A stretch of DNA of 64,000 bases from JAWCMQ01 sp039091255 (lineage in GTDB: Archaea; Aenigmatarchaeota; Aenigmatarchaeia; GW2011-AR5; JACRAC01). Made by a program: the position numbers and the translations under genes. Where the stretch lies: assembly GCA_039091255.1 (NCBI GenBank), contig JAWCMQ010000002.1, forward strand, positions 62,001 through 126,000. The letters run 5' to 3'. The first letter of the stretch is position 1. Each line of letters opens with the position of its first letter. Positions 9,069 to 17,803 of the stretch are shown here, one piece after another. The notes beneath the pieces are model-generated. The model was not told the DNA's origin and did not search any database. It saw only the letters and a list, made by a program, of their open reading frames with translations.

Positions 9069-10337
9069 ATGGCAGCAAAGCCGCACTTGAACCTTGTAAC
9101 AATCGGTCACGTAGACCATGGCAAGTCAACGCTTGTAGGTCGCATCCTCTACGACACTGGAGCTATCCGTGAAGAAGAGATGAGGAAGCTGAAGGAAATT
9201 GCAAAAGAGCTTGGAAAGGAAACTTTCGAATTTGCCTTCATCATGGACCGCGTTAAGGAAGAGCGTGAGCGCGGCGTTACCATAGACATTATGCACCAGC
9301 GCTTTGACACGAACAAATACTATTTCACCATAATCGATGCGCCAGGTCACCGCGATTTCGTCAAGAACATGATTACAGGAACATCGCAGGCAGATGGCGC
9401 AATCCTCGTTTGCTCAGCGAAGGAAGGCGTACAAGAACAAACAAAAGAACACATATGGCTGTCGAAGATTTTCGGCGTCCAGCAAATGATAGTGGCAATC
9501 AACAAGATGGATGCCGTAGGATACGATGAAAAGAAGTTCCAAGAAACCAAGGATGCCGTCTCCAAAGTCCTGAAAGGTGTCGGCCATAAGGTAGAGAGCA
9601 TACAGTTCATTCCTGTGAGTGCATACATGGGCGACAACGTTGTGAAGAAATCCGACAAAATGCCGTGGTACAAGGGCCCAACGCTGGTCGAAGCTTTGGA
9701 CAATTTCCAGGTCCCGAAGACATCGGTTGACAAGCCGCTTAGGCTGCCAATACAAGATGCCTATTCCATCACGGGTGTCGGCACCGTGCCGGTTGGCCGT
9801 GTCGAGACAGGTGTCCTTCGCACAGGCGATAAAATAATTTTCATGCCATCGAAGGTCGTAGGTGAAGTGAAGTCCATAGAGATGCACCACGAGCAGATAT
9901 CCGAAGCGAAGCCAGGTGACAACATTGGCTTCAACGTTCGTGGCGTGACGAAAAAGGACATAAAGCGCGGCGACGTTGTGAGTCATGTGGGCACGCCGCC
10001 CAAGCCTGTGAAAGAGTTCACAGCACAGATACTTGTGCTGAACCATCCATCCGCCATAACGAAGGGGTACACGCCAGTGTTCCACGTGCACACGGCACAG
10101 GTAGCCTGCACAATAACCGAGATCGTCAAGCAACTTGATCCCAAGACAGGCGGAACGCTCAAAGAAAAGCCAGATTTCATAAAGACGGGTGATGCAGCAA
10201 TCGTAAAAGTGAAGCCAACCAAGCCTTTAGTCATCGAGAAGCAGTCCGAATTCCCAGAGCTTGCCCGCTTCGCTGTGCGTGATATGGGCATGACTGTTGC
10301 AGCAGGCATTTGCCTTGACACAGTGCCGGCGGAGTAG
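9069..10337 (+). CDS. tuf: Translation elongation factor 1-alpha (aEF-1A)
   Basis: This GTPase delivers aminoacyl-tRNA to the ribosome and has 422 residues. G1 GHVDHGKST, switch I with ERGVTIDI, G3 DAPGHRDF, G4 NKMD and the GTVPVGRVETG start of domain 2 are all visible. GGAGGTT lies six bases before the ATG at 9069; the ATG at 9063 and TTG at 9054 are in frame but too close to, or overlapping, that site. It is separated from EF-2 by 140 bases holding its own promoter and two palindromic elements, and is followed by a 226-base spacer before uS10. Confidence 0.97.
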   Translation: MAAKPHLNLVTIGHVDHGKSTLVGRILYDTGAIREEEMRKLKEIAKELGKETFEFAFIMDRVKEERERGVTIDIMHQRFDTNKYYFTIIDAPGHRDFVKNMITGTSQADGAILVCSAKEGVQEQTKEHIWLSKIFGVQQMIVAINKMDAVGYDEKKFQETKDAVSKVLKGVGHKVESIQFIPVSAYMGDNVVKKSDKMPWYKGPTLVEALDNFQVPKTSVDKPLRLPIQDAYSITGVGTVPVGRVETGVLRTGDKIIFMPSKVVGEVKSIEMHHEQISEAKPGDNIGFNVRGVTKKDIKRGDVVSHVGTPPKPVKEFTAQILVLNHPSAITKGYTPVFHVHTAQVACTITEIVKQLDPKTGGTLKEKPDFIKTGDAAIVKVKPTKPLVIEKQSEFPELARFAVRDMGMTVAAGICLDTVPAE

Positions 10338-10563
10338 CAGCCACGTAAAGTTTGAGTCGGCGAGCCGCAGCAAAACATCAAAAGTCTAGTGAGTGAAGCG
10401 GCAACAAACTGTTTCTTCTTTTCGCTTTCAATTTAACGAGCCATCATGGATTTAGGGAAGCGGGCGATTTCGCAACTTCGTTCTTTGCTGCTTTAATACT
10501 TTACTATAATAGTAACGGCTAATTTGTGGCCGTTACGAGAGGTAATGGCTGTGCGCAAGGAGC
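10338..10563 (+). promoter_or_regulatory. uS10 leader with hairpin 10512-10536
   Basis: This 226-base spacer has no gene. It holds a degenerate palindromic-element copy beginning TTTAACGAGCC near 10433, an AT-rich TATA-like stretch (about 10493-10510) and a perfect 8-bp inverted repeat, GTAACGGC...GCCGTTAC, with a 9-base loop just before the uS10 start. The hairpin could be a leader regulatory site; that role is an inference. Confidence 0.5.
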
Positions 10564-10899
10564 GTGGTGCCAGTGCAAACAGCGCGCATAAAATTGACGG
10601 GCAAAAACCCACAGGAGCTTGACAATCTCTGCAAGGAAATAAGGGATATCGCGGAAAAAATTGGAGTAGCCGTACGCGGACCTATACCACTCCCAACAAA
10701 AATCTTGCGTGTGCCGTGCATGAAGACACCATGCGGCGATGGCATGCACCGCGGCGGAGGCGGCGGAAACTGGGAAACCTGGGAACTGCGTATCCACAAG
10801 CGCATCATCGACGTCGGCGCAAACGAGCGCGTTCTTCATGGCATAACGCGAATCCGGCTGCCGCCTGACGTCAACATCGAAATCGAACTCACTGATTAG
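10564..10899 (+). CDS. rps10: Ribosomal protein uS10
   Basis: This small-subunit head protein has up to 111 residues. TARIKLTGKNPQELDNLC, GPIPLPTK and the C-terminal DVNIEIELTD match archaeal uS10. There is no in-frame ATG near the 5' end. GTG codons at 10564, 10567 and 10573 are candidate starts, and AAGGAG at 10557-10562 favours the second or third. A Gly-rich stretch (RGGGGGNWE) near residue 65 is longer than in most homologues. The gene overlaps the region upstream of ndk, whose ATG is ten bases past the stop. Confidence 0.92.
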   Translation: MVPVQTARIKLTGKNPQELDNLCKEIRDIAEKIGVAVRGPIPLPTKILRVPCMKTPCGDGMHRGGGGGNWETWELRIHKRIIDVGANERVLHGITRIRLPPDVNIEIELTD

Positions 10900-10908
10900 G
10901 TGAATCAA

Positions 10909-11433
10909 ATGGCCGTCGAACGCACACTTGCGATAATCAAGCCCGACGGAACGGCTCGCAATATCATAGGGGAAGTCATCTCGCGATTTGAGCGCGCGGG
11001 ACTAAGGCTTGTGGCGCTGAAAATGGTTAATGCTGACATGGATTTGCTGAAGAAGCATTACCCTGACAGCATGGCCCGTTCGGTCGGCGAAAAGTCCGCC
11101 AAAGCAGGCGAAGAAGAAGCGAAAAGGGATCCGCAAGCATATGGCATGAAGGTCCTCGGCTGGCTGCGCGAATTTATGGCAAGTGGCCCGGTCGTTCCGA
11201 TGGTGCTCGAAGGAGAGAATGCGATAGCAGCAGCCCGCGAAATAGCAGGCTACACGGATCCGAGCGCCGCAAAGCCCGGCACAATCCGTCGCGACTTCAG
11301 CACTGATTCTATCCTTGCAGCCAACAAAGAAAAGCGTCCGGTGCGCAACGTCGTACACCTTTCAGGCAACCCTGAAGAAGCAAAGGCCGAAATAGCTATA
11401 TGGTTCAAGCCTAGCGAATTCGTAAAGCGGTAA
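10909..11433 (+). CDS. ndk: Nucleoside diphosphate kinase
   Basis: It transfers gamma-phosphate between NTPs and NDPs through a phospho-His. RTLAIIKPDG at the N-terminus and RNVVHLSGNPEEA with the catalytic His near residue 150 are visible. The usual HGSDS is changed to HLSGN. At 174 residues it is longer than bacterial Ndk because of an insertion before the AKPGTIRRDFS loop, a form known in other archaea. GGTGA precedes the ATG at 10909. In many archaea ndk precedes infB and follows eL24; here it follows uS10, while eL24 lies 35 kb away. Confidence 0.93.
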   Translation: MAVERTLAIIKPDGTARNIIGEVISRFERAGLRLVALKMVNADMDLLKKHYPDSMARSVGEKSAKAGEEEAKRDPQAYGMKVLGWLREFMASGPVVPMVLEGENAIAAAREIAGYTDPSAAKPGTIRRDFSTDSILAANKEKRPVRNVVHLSGNPEEAKAEIAIWFKPSEFVKR

Positions 11434-11522
11434 TTTGGCGGGCGCGAAGTGGCGAGCAAGGCGATTGCCTGTATTCTTAAGCCTTGTTTTACATGTTATC
11501 GCCATGCATCGCGGTGGTTGCA

Positions 11523-13280
11523 ATGCAAGAGCAGCTGCGCCAGCCTATAGTCACTGTCCTCGGCCATGTAGACCATGGCAAAACAACTCTCCTTGACAGG
11601 ATTAGGCAGACCGCTGTTGCCGAGCGAGAGCCTGGCCAGATTACGCAATGCATAGGCGCATCGCAGGTACCCGCAAGCGTCCTACAGAAGCTCTGCGGAC
11701 CTCTTCTCAAAAAGTTCAAATTCAAAATAACAGTTCCGGGCCTTCTTTTCATCGATACGCCTGGTCACGAGGCGTTCACAACGCTCCGCCGCCGCGGCGG
11801 GGCGATAGCCGACATGGCCATTCTGGTCGTCGACATCGCAGAAGGGCTAAAGCCTCAAACCATCGAGTCGTTGGAAATACTTCGTGCTGAAAAGACCCCT
11901 TTTGTTATATCAGTTAACAAGATAGACCGCATCCAAGGCTGGCGCTCCAAAGAAAGCGCGCCGTTCTTGGAATCCTACGAGCAGCAATCTGACCTTACAA
12001 AATCGGCATTCGAGACGGCCTTTTATAAGGTTCTGGAGCAGATATCCCGCTACGGCTTTGCTTGCGACCGCTACGACAGGATATCAGACTTCACAAAAAC
12101 CATAGCGGCCGTCCCGACCTCGGGCAGAACAGGCGAAGGCGTCCCTGACCTGCTCGCCGTGCTTACAGGCCTTGCACAGGCATTTTTGCGCGAGCAAATC
12201 CGCCTAACAGAACTGGCACAAGGCTCAGTGCTAGAAGTAAAGGAAACGCCCGGCCTCGGCATGACTTTAGACGTTATATTATATGATGGTATCCTAAGGC
12301 GTGGCGACTGGCTTGTCGTTGGAGGCCAGAAACCGCAGATTGCCAAAATCAAAGCCTTGCTTATGCCTGCGCCAATGCGCGAGCTTCGCATCGAAAAGAA
12401 GTTCAACCAAGTAGACCTTGCAACCGCTGCCTGCGGCGTAAAGATAGCCGCCCCTGGCCTTGAAGGGGTAGTCGCAGGCTCGCCGATTCGTGCAACGGCC
12501 GAAAAAAGCGAGGCAGAGCGGATGCTTAAGCAATTTGAGCACGAACGCGAAGAAGTGGAAATATCAACGGAAACGGAAGGCCTTATACTGAAAGCTGACA
12601 CCATCGGCAGCCTCGAAGCCATGGAGGTGCTGTTTAAGGCGTACCCGATAAAGGAAGCCACGCTTGGAAGCCCGACCCGAGAAGCCGTGATGCACGCCGA
12701 TGCAAACAGCGACCCCCTCCACCGTGTGCTTATAGCATTCAACGTGCCAGTAAGCGATGAAGTTCGCAAACTCGCAAAAGACCGAGGCATAGCCATCCTC
12801 GAATCTAATATCATATACCACCTCATCGAAGAATACCAAAAGTGGTGCGCCCAGCGACAGGAGGAGATGCTGCGTGAGCGACTAGCAGGCCTTCCAAGGC
12901 CGGCAAAAATCCGCATCCTACCTGGCTATGTCTTCCGAGCCAGCAATCCGGCCATAGCGGGCTGCGAGGTCGCCGGCGTAGCAAAGGCAGGTTTTCAACT
13001 ATTCAAGCCCGATCGCGGCCGCATCGGCCAGGTCCTGCAAATCCAAAAAGAAGGCAAGACCGTTGAGCAGGCCGCAACAGGCGAGCGTGTAGCAATAAGT
13101 ATTGAAGGCCCCACCATCGGCCGCCAAGTTGATGAAGGCGACGTGCTTTACACAGACCTCACTAGCGAAGAATACCGCAAGCTGAAAGAGCTCTCGCAAT
13201 TTTTGTCCGAGTCCGAACGTACCGTCTTGCAGGAAATCTTCGAATTGAAGAGAAAATCCGACCCGAGGTTTGGGCTGTGA
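11523..13280 (+). CDS. infB: Translation initiation factor aIF5B (IF-2 family)
   Basis: This GTPase promotes subunit joining. It has 585 residues from the ATG at 11523 (MQEQLRQPIVTVLGHVDHGK). G1 GHVDHGKTT, the G3 motif DTPGHEAF, G4 NKID and the EGLILKADTIGSLEAM start of domain 3 are seen, with a C-terminal domain IV after PKIRILPGYVFRAS. An in-frame ATG at 11484 would add 13 hydrophobic residues without family support. It is convergent with eS6, and the 76-base gap holds a small palindrome, GAGAAT...ATTCTC (13321-13342), with the family tail CGAGCTATT. Confidence 0.95.
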   Translation: MQEQLRQPIVTVLGHVDHGKTTLLDRIRQTAVAEREPGQITQCIGASQVPASVLQKLCGPLLKKFKFKITVPGLLFIDTPGHEAFTTLRRRGGAIADMAILVVDIAEGLKPQTIESLEILRAEKTPFVISVNKIDRIQGWRSKESAPFLESYEQQSDLTKSAFETAFYKVLEQISRYGFACDRYDRISDFTKTIAAVPTSGRTGEGVPDLLAVLTGLAQAFLREQIRLTELAQGSVLEVKETPGLGMTLDVILYDGILRRGDWLVVGGQKPQIAKIKALLMPAPMRELRIEKKFNQVDLATAACGVKIAAPGLEGVVAGSPIRATAEKSEAERMLKQFEHEREEVEISTETEGLILKADTIGSLEAMEVLFKAYPIKEATLGSPTREAVMHADANSDPLHRVLIAFNVPVSDEVRKLAKDRGIAILESNIIYHLIEEYQKWCAQRQEEMLRERLAGLPRPAKIRILPGYVFRASNPAIAGCEVAGVAKAGFQLFKPDRGRIGQVLQIQKEGKTVEQAATGERVAISIEGPTIGRQVDEGDVLYTDLTSEEYRKLKELSQFLSESERTVLQEIFELKRKSDPRFGL

Positions 13281-13356
13281 TCTGCTAGCTAGCAGAGCTG
13301 GCGAGCGATTTTATGAATTTGAGAATGGCACGAGCTATTCTCTGATGTTAAGAAGC

Positions 13357-13791
13357 TCATTTCTTCGCTTCTTCTTTCTTTTCTGCCTTCGGCAAAAGTT
13401 CGGTCAATGGCTTAGCCCCACGCTGCTCGACGCGGCAATTTATCTGCATCGTGTCCGCGGAAATCGTATTGCCTCGGACGATTTTTCGCTTGCGTATGCC
13501 CTCCCTAGCCTTTGCCTTACTCTTCTTTCTGCGGCCGCGCAGCTTTCCGCTGAACCCTATGCCTTTGGTGAGCACAAGTTCTTTGCGGCCCGGCCCATCT
13601 ATGTCTGGCCGCATCGGCACGCCGTCCTTGTCCGAACCCCCCGTAATCTTCAAAGTATACCCTTCAAGCCCCAGAAAGTCCGCAGCAAACGTGTCTCCTA
13701 TCTTCTTGCCTATCAGCGGGCAGGCCGACTGGTCTTTCTCAATCTGCCTGGATTCCTTTCCATCGCTTACAACAAACCTAAAAACAGGCAT
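13357..13791 (-). CDS. rps6e: Ribosomal protein eS6
   Basis: This small-subunit protein has 144 residues from the ATG at 13791 (MPVFRFVVSD). The family block includes GGSDKDGVPMRPDI, GRKELVLTKGIGF and a basic RGRRKKSKAK stretch, followed by KIVRGNTIS. The C-terminus ends in a Lys/Glu-rich tail. An in-frame start at 13803 would add four residues. It is transcribed divergently from aIF2gamma, and both could share the short AT-rich spacer at 13792-13870. Confidence 0.94.
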   Translation of the reverse strand: MPVFRFVVSDGKESRQIEKDQSACPLIGKKIGDTFAADFLGLEGYTLKITGGSDKDGVPMRPDIDGPGRKELVLTKGIGFSGKLRGRRKKSKAKAREGIRKRKIVRGNTISADTMQINCRVEQRGAKPLTELLPKAEKKEEAKK

Positions 13792-13836
13792 CTTTAGCAC
13801 CATGCCAAATAGTTCTTCTTACTAAATAACAAAAGG

Positions 13837-13891
13837 ATTTAAACCGTGCTTCCATCATAAGCCCTATGCCTCCAGAAGCATAGCTTCTGGA
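13837..13891 (+). promoter_or_regulatory. aIF2gamma TATA box and leader hairpin
   Basis: ATTTAAA at 13837-13843 is TATA-like. A perfect 9-bp inverted repeat, TCCAGAAGC-ATA-GCTTCTGGA, occupies 13871-13891 and ends 24 bases before the ATG. From its position it would sit near the start of the transcript; a regulatory role is an inference. Confidence 0.5.
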
Positions 13892-13915
13892 CAATTGCAA
13901 AAGGGAGTTTTGCCG

Positions 13916-15208
13916 ATGCCTAAGGTAAAGGCGCACAAAGCGCACCAAAAGAAAAATAAAATGGCTGCAGACATCGAAGCGCAAGCGGCGGCTACTGGAA
14001 AGGGCACGCTTCTAACCGAGGTTAACATTGGTGTTGTCGGCCATGTCGACCACGGCAAAACAAGCCTTGTTCAAGCGCTCACCGGCAAATGGGCATCTGT
14101 GTACAAGGAAGAGCTTAAGCGTGGAATCACCATCCGCCTAGGATATGCGGACACTACGCTATACCAGTGCCCCAAAGATGCCACATGGTGCACAACCGAC
14201 AAATGTCCAAAATGCTTCGGTCCAACCGAAGCAAAACGGGCTATATCAATTGTGGATGCGCCGGGTCATGAAACACTCATGGCGACCGTGCTTTCGGGAG
14301 CATCGCTGATGGACGGTGCGATCCTTGTAATTGCGGCAAACGAAGACTGTCCACGGCCGCAGACTGCCGAGCACCTCAAGGCGCTCGACATTGCAGGCAT
14401 AAAGAATGTAATCATCGCCCAGAATAAGGTCGACCTAGTGTCAGAAGAGCAAGCGCTGAAAAACTATGAGCAAATAAAGGCGTTCGTAAAGGGGACTGTG
14501 GCAGAAAAGGCGCCTGTCGTTCCCATCAGCGCTCTTCACAATGCAAACATCGACATGCTTATCGCAGCCATCCAGGATACAATCACCACTCCAAAGCGCA
14601 ACCTCGAAGCCGAGCCACGCTTCTACGTTGCACGTTCATTTGACGTAAACAAGCCAGGGACACCTATCGACCAACTCAAAGGTGGCGTCATCGGCGGTTC
14701 GCTCACGCAGGGCAGGCTATCCGTCGGAGACGAGATAGAAATTGTGCCCGGCCCTAAGGTAGGGGCAACATACAAGCCTATCAGAACGAAAATAGTTTCA
14801 ATCATACAAGCCGGTGCGCCCAGGCAAACGGCTATGCCAGGCGGACTTGTGGCGCTGCAAACAGAGCTTGACCCTGCGCTTACGCGCGGCGATTCTATGG
14901 TTGGCAACATCGCAGGCTTGAAGGGCAAGCTTCCTGCATGCATGGGCATGATCAAATTCAAGCCGCATTTGTTCGACTATGTCATTGGTGTAGCTGGCAG
15001 GCAGCCCGTAGAGCCAATAAAAACAGGAGATGCGCTCTTGGTCACCGCCGCAATCGCAAAAAGCGTAGGTGTCGTGACAAGCGCAGCCCCAAATCGCTGC
15101 GAGCTGAACCTCAAAATCCCGATTTGCGCCGAACCTAGCGCAAAGCTCGCCATTGCCCGCCAAGTTGCGGGCCGCTGGCATCTCATTGGCTGGGGAGAAA
15201 TTCTGTAA
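13916..15208 (+). CDS. eif2g: Translation initiation factor aIF2 gamma
   Basis: This is the GTPase core of aIF2, which carries initiator Met-tRNA, with 430 residues from the ATG at 13916 (AAGGGAG upstream). G1 GHVDHGKTS, KRGITIRLGY switch I, a zinc knuckle of four Cys (CPKD...CTTDKCPKC), G3 DAPGHE and G4 NKVD are visible. A basic extension, KVKAHKAHQKKNK, precedes the G domain. The partner subunits are also in this window: beta at 40395-40802 and alpha at 47348-48094. It is convergent with TFB, and the 95-base gap shows no gene. Confidence 0.96.
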   Translation: MPKVKAHKAHQKKNKMAADIEAQAAATGKGTLLTEVNIGVVGHVDHGKTSLVQALTGKWASVYKEELKRGITIRLGYADTTLYQCPKDATWCTTDKCPKCFGPTEAKRAISIVDAPGHETLMATVLSGASLMDGAILVIAANEDCPRPQTAEHLKALDIAGIKNVIIAQNKVDLVSEEQALKNYEQIKAFVKGTVAEKAPVVPISALHNANIDMLIAAIQDTITTPKRNLEAEPRFYVARSFDVNKPGTPIDQLKGGVIGGSLTQGRLSVGDEIEIVPGPKVGATYKPIRTKIVSIIQAGAPRQTAMPGGLVALQTELDPALTRGDSMVGNIAGLKGKLPACMGMIKFKPHLFDYVIGVAGRQPVEPIKTGDALLVTAAIAKSVGVVTSAAPNRCELNLKIPICAEPSAKLAIARQVAGRWHLIGWGEIL

Positions 15209-15303
15209 GATTATAGGAAGAATAAAAGACGTGATGATAAGAAAAAGTGACGATAGGTTTTAATCTCTGTACGCTACGGGAGGTCTGTGCTCCACTACCC
15301 GAC

Positions 15304-16236
15304 CTACTTCTCCTCTTCCTGCGTGATGAGCTTCTCGACTTCCTCTTCGAGGTTGAGCGCCTCGGCGATTTCCTTGTAGCGGTTGCGTATTGTGACTTCC
15401 GTCACGCCAACGACGTCCGCAACTTCCCGTTGCGTTTTACGCTCGCCTTCAAGCACGGAAGCGATGTAGATTGCAGCCGCGGCGCATCCGCACGGCCCTT
15501 TGCCCGAAACAACGTCCTTTTCCTTGGCTTTCTTGAGTATGCGGATTGCGCGCATCTGGATCTTGTCGCTCAGCTTGAGCATCGAGCTGAAGCGCGGGAT
15601 GTACGTCTCGGCGCGAGCAGGCAAAATCCTCAAGTCAAGCTTTCTCGATATGTACCTATAAGTGCGTCCAAGCTCGCGTTTGCCGATGCCTGAAGCCTGC
15701 GAAATTTCCGTCAGTGTGCGAGGCGTTTCATATTCGCGCGCAAGCGAATATACGAGCGCGGCGATTATGGATTCGATAGAGCGTCCACGTACAAGCCCTT
15801 TCTGAAGAGCCATCTCGTAAAGCTTGGCCACCTCTTCGTGAAGTGTCTTAGGAAGACCCAGATAGGACACAAGGCGCTGAAGTTCCGAAAGAGCAAAGGA
15901 CATGTTGCGGTCCTTGCTCGTGAGCAGGCGCTTCTGCCACTTGCGTATGCGGAAGAACTGCGAACGTTTCTTTGCTGGAACCTTGAACAGTTCAGTTGCT
16001 CCCTTTCCGATTTCAGTCGTAAGCCCTTTGTCGTGGCGCTTGTGCGTCAGCGGAGCACCAGTGCGAGCGCGCTTAACACGCTGCTCATAGTCAAAAGCGC
16101 GCCAATCCTGCCCGACATCAACCATAGATTCCTCTACAACAGTCCCGCACTTTGCGCAGACCCTCTCTGCGCGCTCAGGATCGTGGAAAAAGTGCGTTGA
16201 ACCGCATTTCGGATTCGGACACTTCATCTTCTTCAT
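15304..16236 (-). CDS. tfb: Transcription factor B (TFIIB homologue)
   Basis: TFB recruits RNA polymerase to TBP-bound TATA promoters. It has 310 residues from the ATG at 16236. The zinc ribbon is CPNPKCGS...CAKCGT (residues 5-31), followed by the B-finger/linker (DWRAFDYEQR) and two cyclin folds; the C-terminal helix-turn-helix TQREVADVVGVTEVTIRNRYKE contacts the BRE. A GTG-type extension of 14 residues upstream is possible but less likely. The promoter has TATA-like sequences at 16335-16343 and a 14-bp palindrome at 16318-16331. Confidence 0.96.
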   Translation of the reverse strand: MKKMKCPNPKCGSTHFFHDPERAERVCAKCGTVVEESMVDVGQDWRAFDYEQRVKRARTGAPLTHKRHDKGLTTEIGKGATELFKVPAKKRSQFFRIRKWQKRLLTSKDRNMSFALSELQRLVSYLGLPKTLHEEVAKLYEMALQKGLVRGRSIESIIAALVYSLAREYETPRTLTEISQASGIGKRELGRTYRYISRKLDLRILPARAETYIPRFSSMLKLSDKIQMRAIRILKKAKEKDVVSGKGPCGCAAAAIYIASVLEGERKTQREVADVVGVTEVTIRNRYKEIAEALNLEEEVEKLITQEEEK

Positions 16237-16304
16237 GAATAACACCAACTTGCCGCCCTGCCCGGCAACTCCCCACAAGATTTACCCCCGAGCAGTAACG
16301 GGAA

Positions 16305-16382
16305 TTACGTAAGCTGATATGTTCGAACATAAAGTATTTAAATTTTGCGTTTTAGGCAATGGGTATTTAAATGGCGTTTTAC
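16305..16382. promoter_or_regulatory. Divergent TFB/GlmU promoter region with 14-bp palindrome
   Basis: The 268-base TFB-GlmU spacer contains two nearly symmetric TATA-like boxes (TATTTAAAT at 16335 and 16374). It also contains a perfect palindrome, TATGTTCGAACATA (16318-16331), that would fall between the TFB TATA box and its start site. TTACGTAA at 16305-16312 is a further short palindrome. The placement fits an operator for TFB; this is an inference. Confidence 0.55.
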
Positions 16383-16504
16383 ACTCCCCCATAGTTATAG
16401 ACTTGTCTTCTATAAAATATATATAGAAATGTTATTTTGTAGCTTGGCGAGCTTCTGCACCATGTTGCTTTTAAAGATGAATCATCTTTATTCAGTTGAG
16501 ATTC

Positions 16505-17803
16505 ATGCAAGCGATAATTCTTGCGGCCGGAGCTGGCACCCGCTTGGAGCCGCTTACGCTGACGATGTCGAAATGCATGGTGCCTCTGGCAAATAAGCCC
16601 ATGCTCGAATGGGTTGTCGAGACCGCCCAAGCAGCCGCAGACAAGGTGTATATCGTTGTGCGCCGCGATCAGCTCGACATCATCGACCACTTCAAGCTCC
16701 GCCCTGGCGTAGAGTTCGTCTACCAGGATAAGCCCTTGGGCACCGGCAATGCACTCCTTCAGGCAAAGGATGTTTTAACGAACCCCCAAAGCAAGCGAGC
16801 TAATAAAATGGCTGGCGAAACCGGAAACAGCGAATCCGGCGCCGCAAGGGATGCTGATTTTCTGCTCATGAATGGCGATGTTCTCACAACGCCTGACAAT
16901 GTGGCAAAGATAGCTGCGTTGCCAGCACCAGCCATAGCTGGCTTCGAGGTGCCTAACCCGCAGGAATTCGGCGTGCTTAATATAGCTCGAGCCAAAGACG
17001 CGGGCAATGGTATAGCGAGCGAAGCGAGCAATGCGTCTGCGAGCGCCGAAAGCGCGGACTGGAAGGTCGTAGGGCTTACAGAAAAGCCTTCAAAGCCCAC
17101 CTCGAGCATTGTCAACGCCGGCATATACAAGCTCAACGCATCGGTGTTCCCCATATTGGAAAGCCTGCAAAAGACGGCGCGGGAGGAGTACGAGCTCACC
17201 GATGCGCTCGCACAGCTCCTGCCTATGAACTTTTGCAAGCTCTCGTCATGGGTACACCTGACATACCCCTGGGACATCCTTGAAGCGAACCGTTTCGTGC
17301 TCGATAGATGGGGACCGCAGCTCGGAAAAGCCGAAATCCGGCCTGGCGCATGTATCGAGCAGCCCGTTGCAATCGGTGAAGGCGCAGTAATAGGGCCGAA
17401 TTGCTACATACGAGCCTATTCATCCATCGGTGCAGGCTGTAAGGTCGGCAACGCCGTGGAAATCAAAAACTCCATAATCATGCCACATTCGTTTGTTTCG
17501 CATCTCAGCTACGTCGGCGACTCCATCGTCGGCCGCAATTGCAACATAGCGGGCGGGACGATATTCGCAAACCTGCGCCTTGATGAGAAAACCGTGAAGA
17601 TGCAAATCAAAGGCAAAGTGATAGACACTGGACGGCGCAAGCTGGGCGCCCTCGTAGGCGACGGCGTGCGGTTTGGCGTCAACTGCACGGTCATGCCGGG
17701 CCGGCGCATCTGGCCAGGCATCATGATACCGCCATGCACGATAATTAAAAACGATGTTACGAAGCAGCCCTCCCTGAAAAGTTGGAAGAGGATTCTGACA
17801 TAA
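16505..17803 (+). CDS. glmU: GlmU-type sugar-1-phosphate nucleotidylyltransferase/acetyltransferase
   Basis: This is probably the bifunctional enzyme making UDP-GlcNAc from GlcN-1-P, with 432 residues. The N-terminal nucleotidyltransferase motif is LAAGAGTRLEPLT...MSKCMVPLANKP, followed by FLLMNGDVLTT. The C-terminal half is a left-handed beta-helix of hexapeptide repeats (AIGEGAVIGPNCYIRAYSSI). Two low-complexity insertions stand out in the catalytic half, at about 16790-16850 and 16997-17045. The second is palindromic, resembles the dispersed element, and stays in frame. GlmS follows on the same strand. Confidence 0.9.
   Translation: MQAIILAAGAGTRLEPLTLTMSKCMVPLANKPMLEWVVETAQAAADKVYIVVRRDQLDIIDHFKLRPGVEFVYQDKPLGTGNALLQAKDVLTNPQSKRANKMAGETGNSESGAARDADFLLMNGDVLTTPDNVAKIAALPAPAIAGFEVPNPQEFGVLNIARAKDAGNGIASEASNASASAESADWKVVGLTEKPSKPTSSIVNAGIYKLNASVFPILESLQKTAREEYELTDALAQLLPMNFCKLSSWVHLTYPWDILEANRFVLDRWGPQLGKAEIRPGACIEQPVAIGEGAVIGPNCYIRAYSSIGAGCKVGNAVEIKNSIIMPHSFVSHLSYVGDSIVGRNCNIAGGTIFANLRLDEKTVKMQIKGKVIDTGRRKLGALVGDGVRFGVNCTVMPGRRIWPGIMIPPCTIIKNDVTKQPSLKSWKRILT
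17011..17032 (+). repeat. Probable palindromic element inside GlmU
   Basis: TATAGCGAGC-GAA-GCGAGCAAT resembles a short family copy. It is flanked by GACGC (16997-17001) and GCGTC (17033-17037), which are complementary. In frame it encodes an Ala/Ser-rich stretch in a loop of the catalytic domain. Confidence 0.45.

Noticed and set aside
13270..13797. 175-codon plus-strand frame opposite eS6
   Set aside because: It is antisense to a certain ribosomal protein gene and has no recognisable motif.
15209..15303. RNA gene in the aIF2gamma-TFB gap (GTGATGA motif)
   Set aside because: Only a single box-like motif and no partner box or stem; the stretch is a short convergent spacer.
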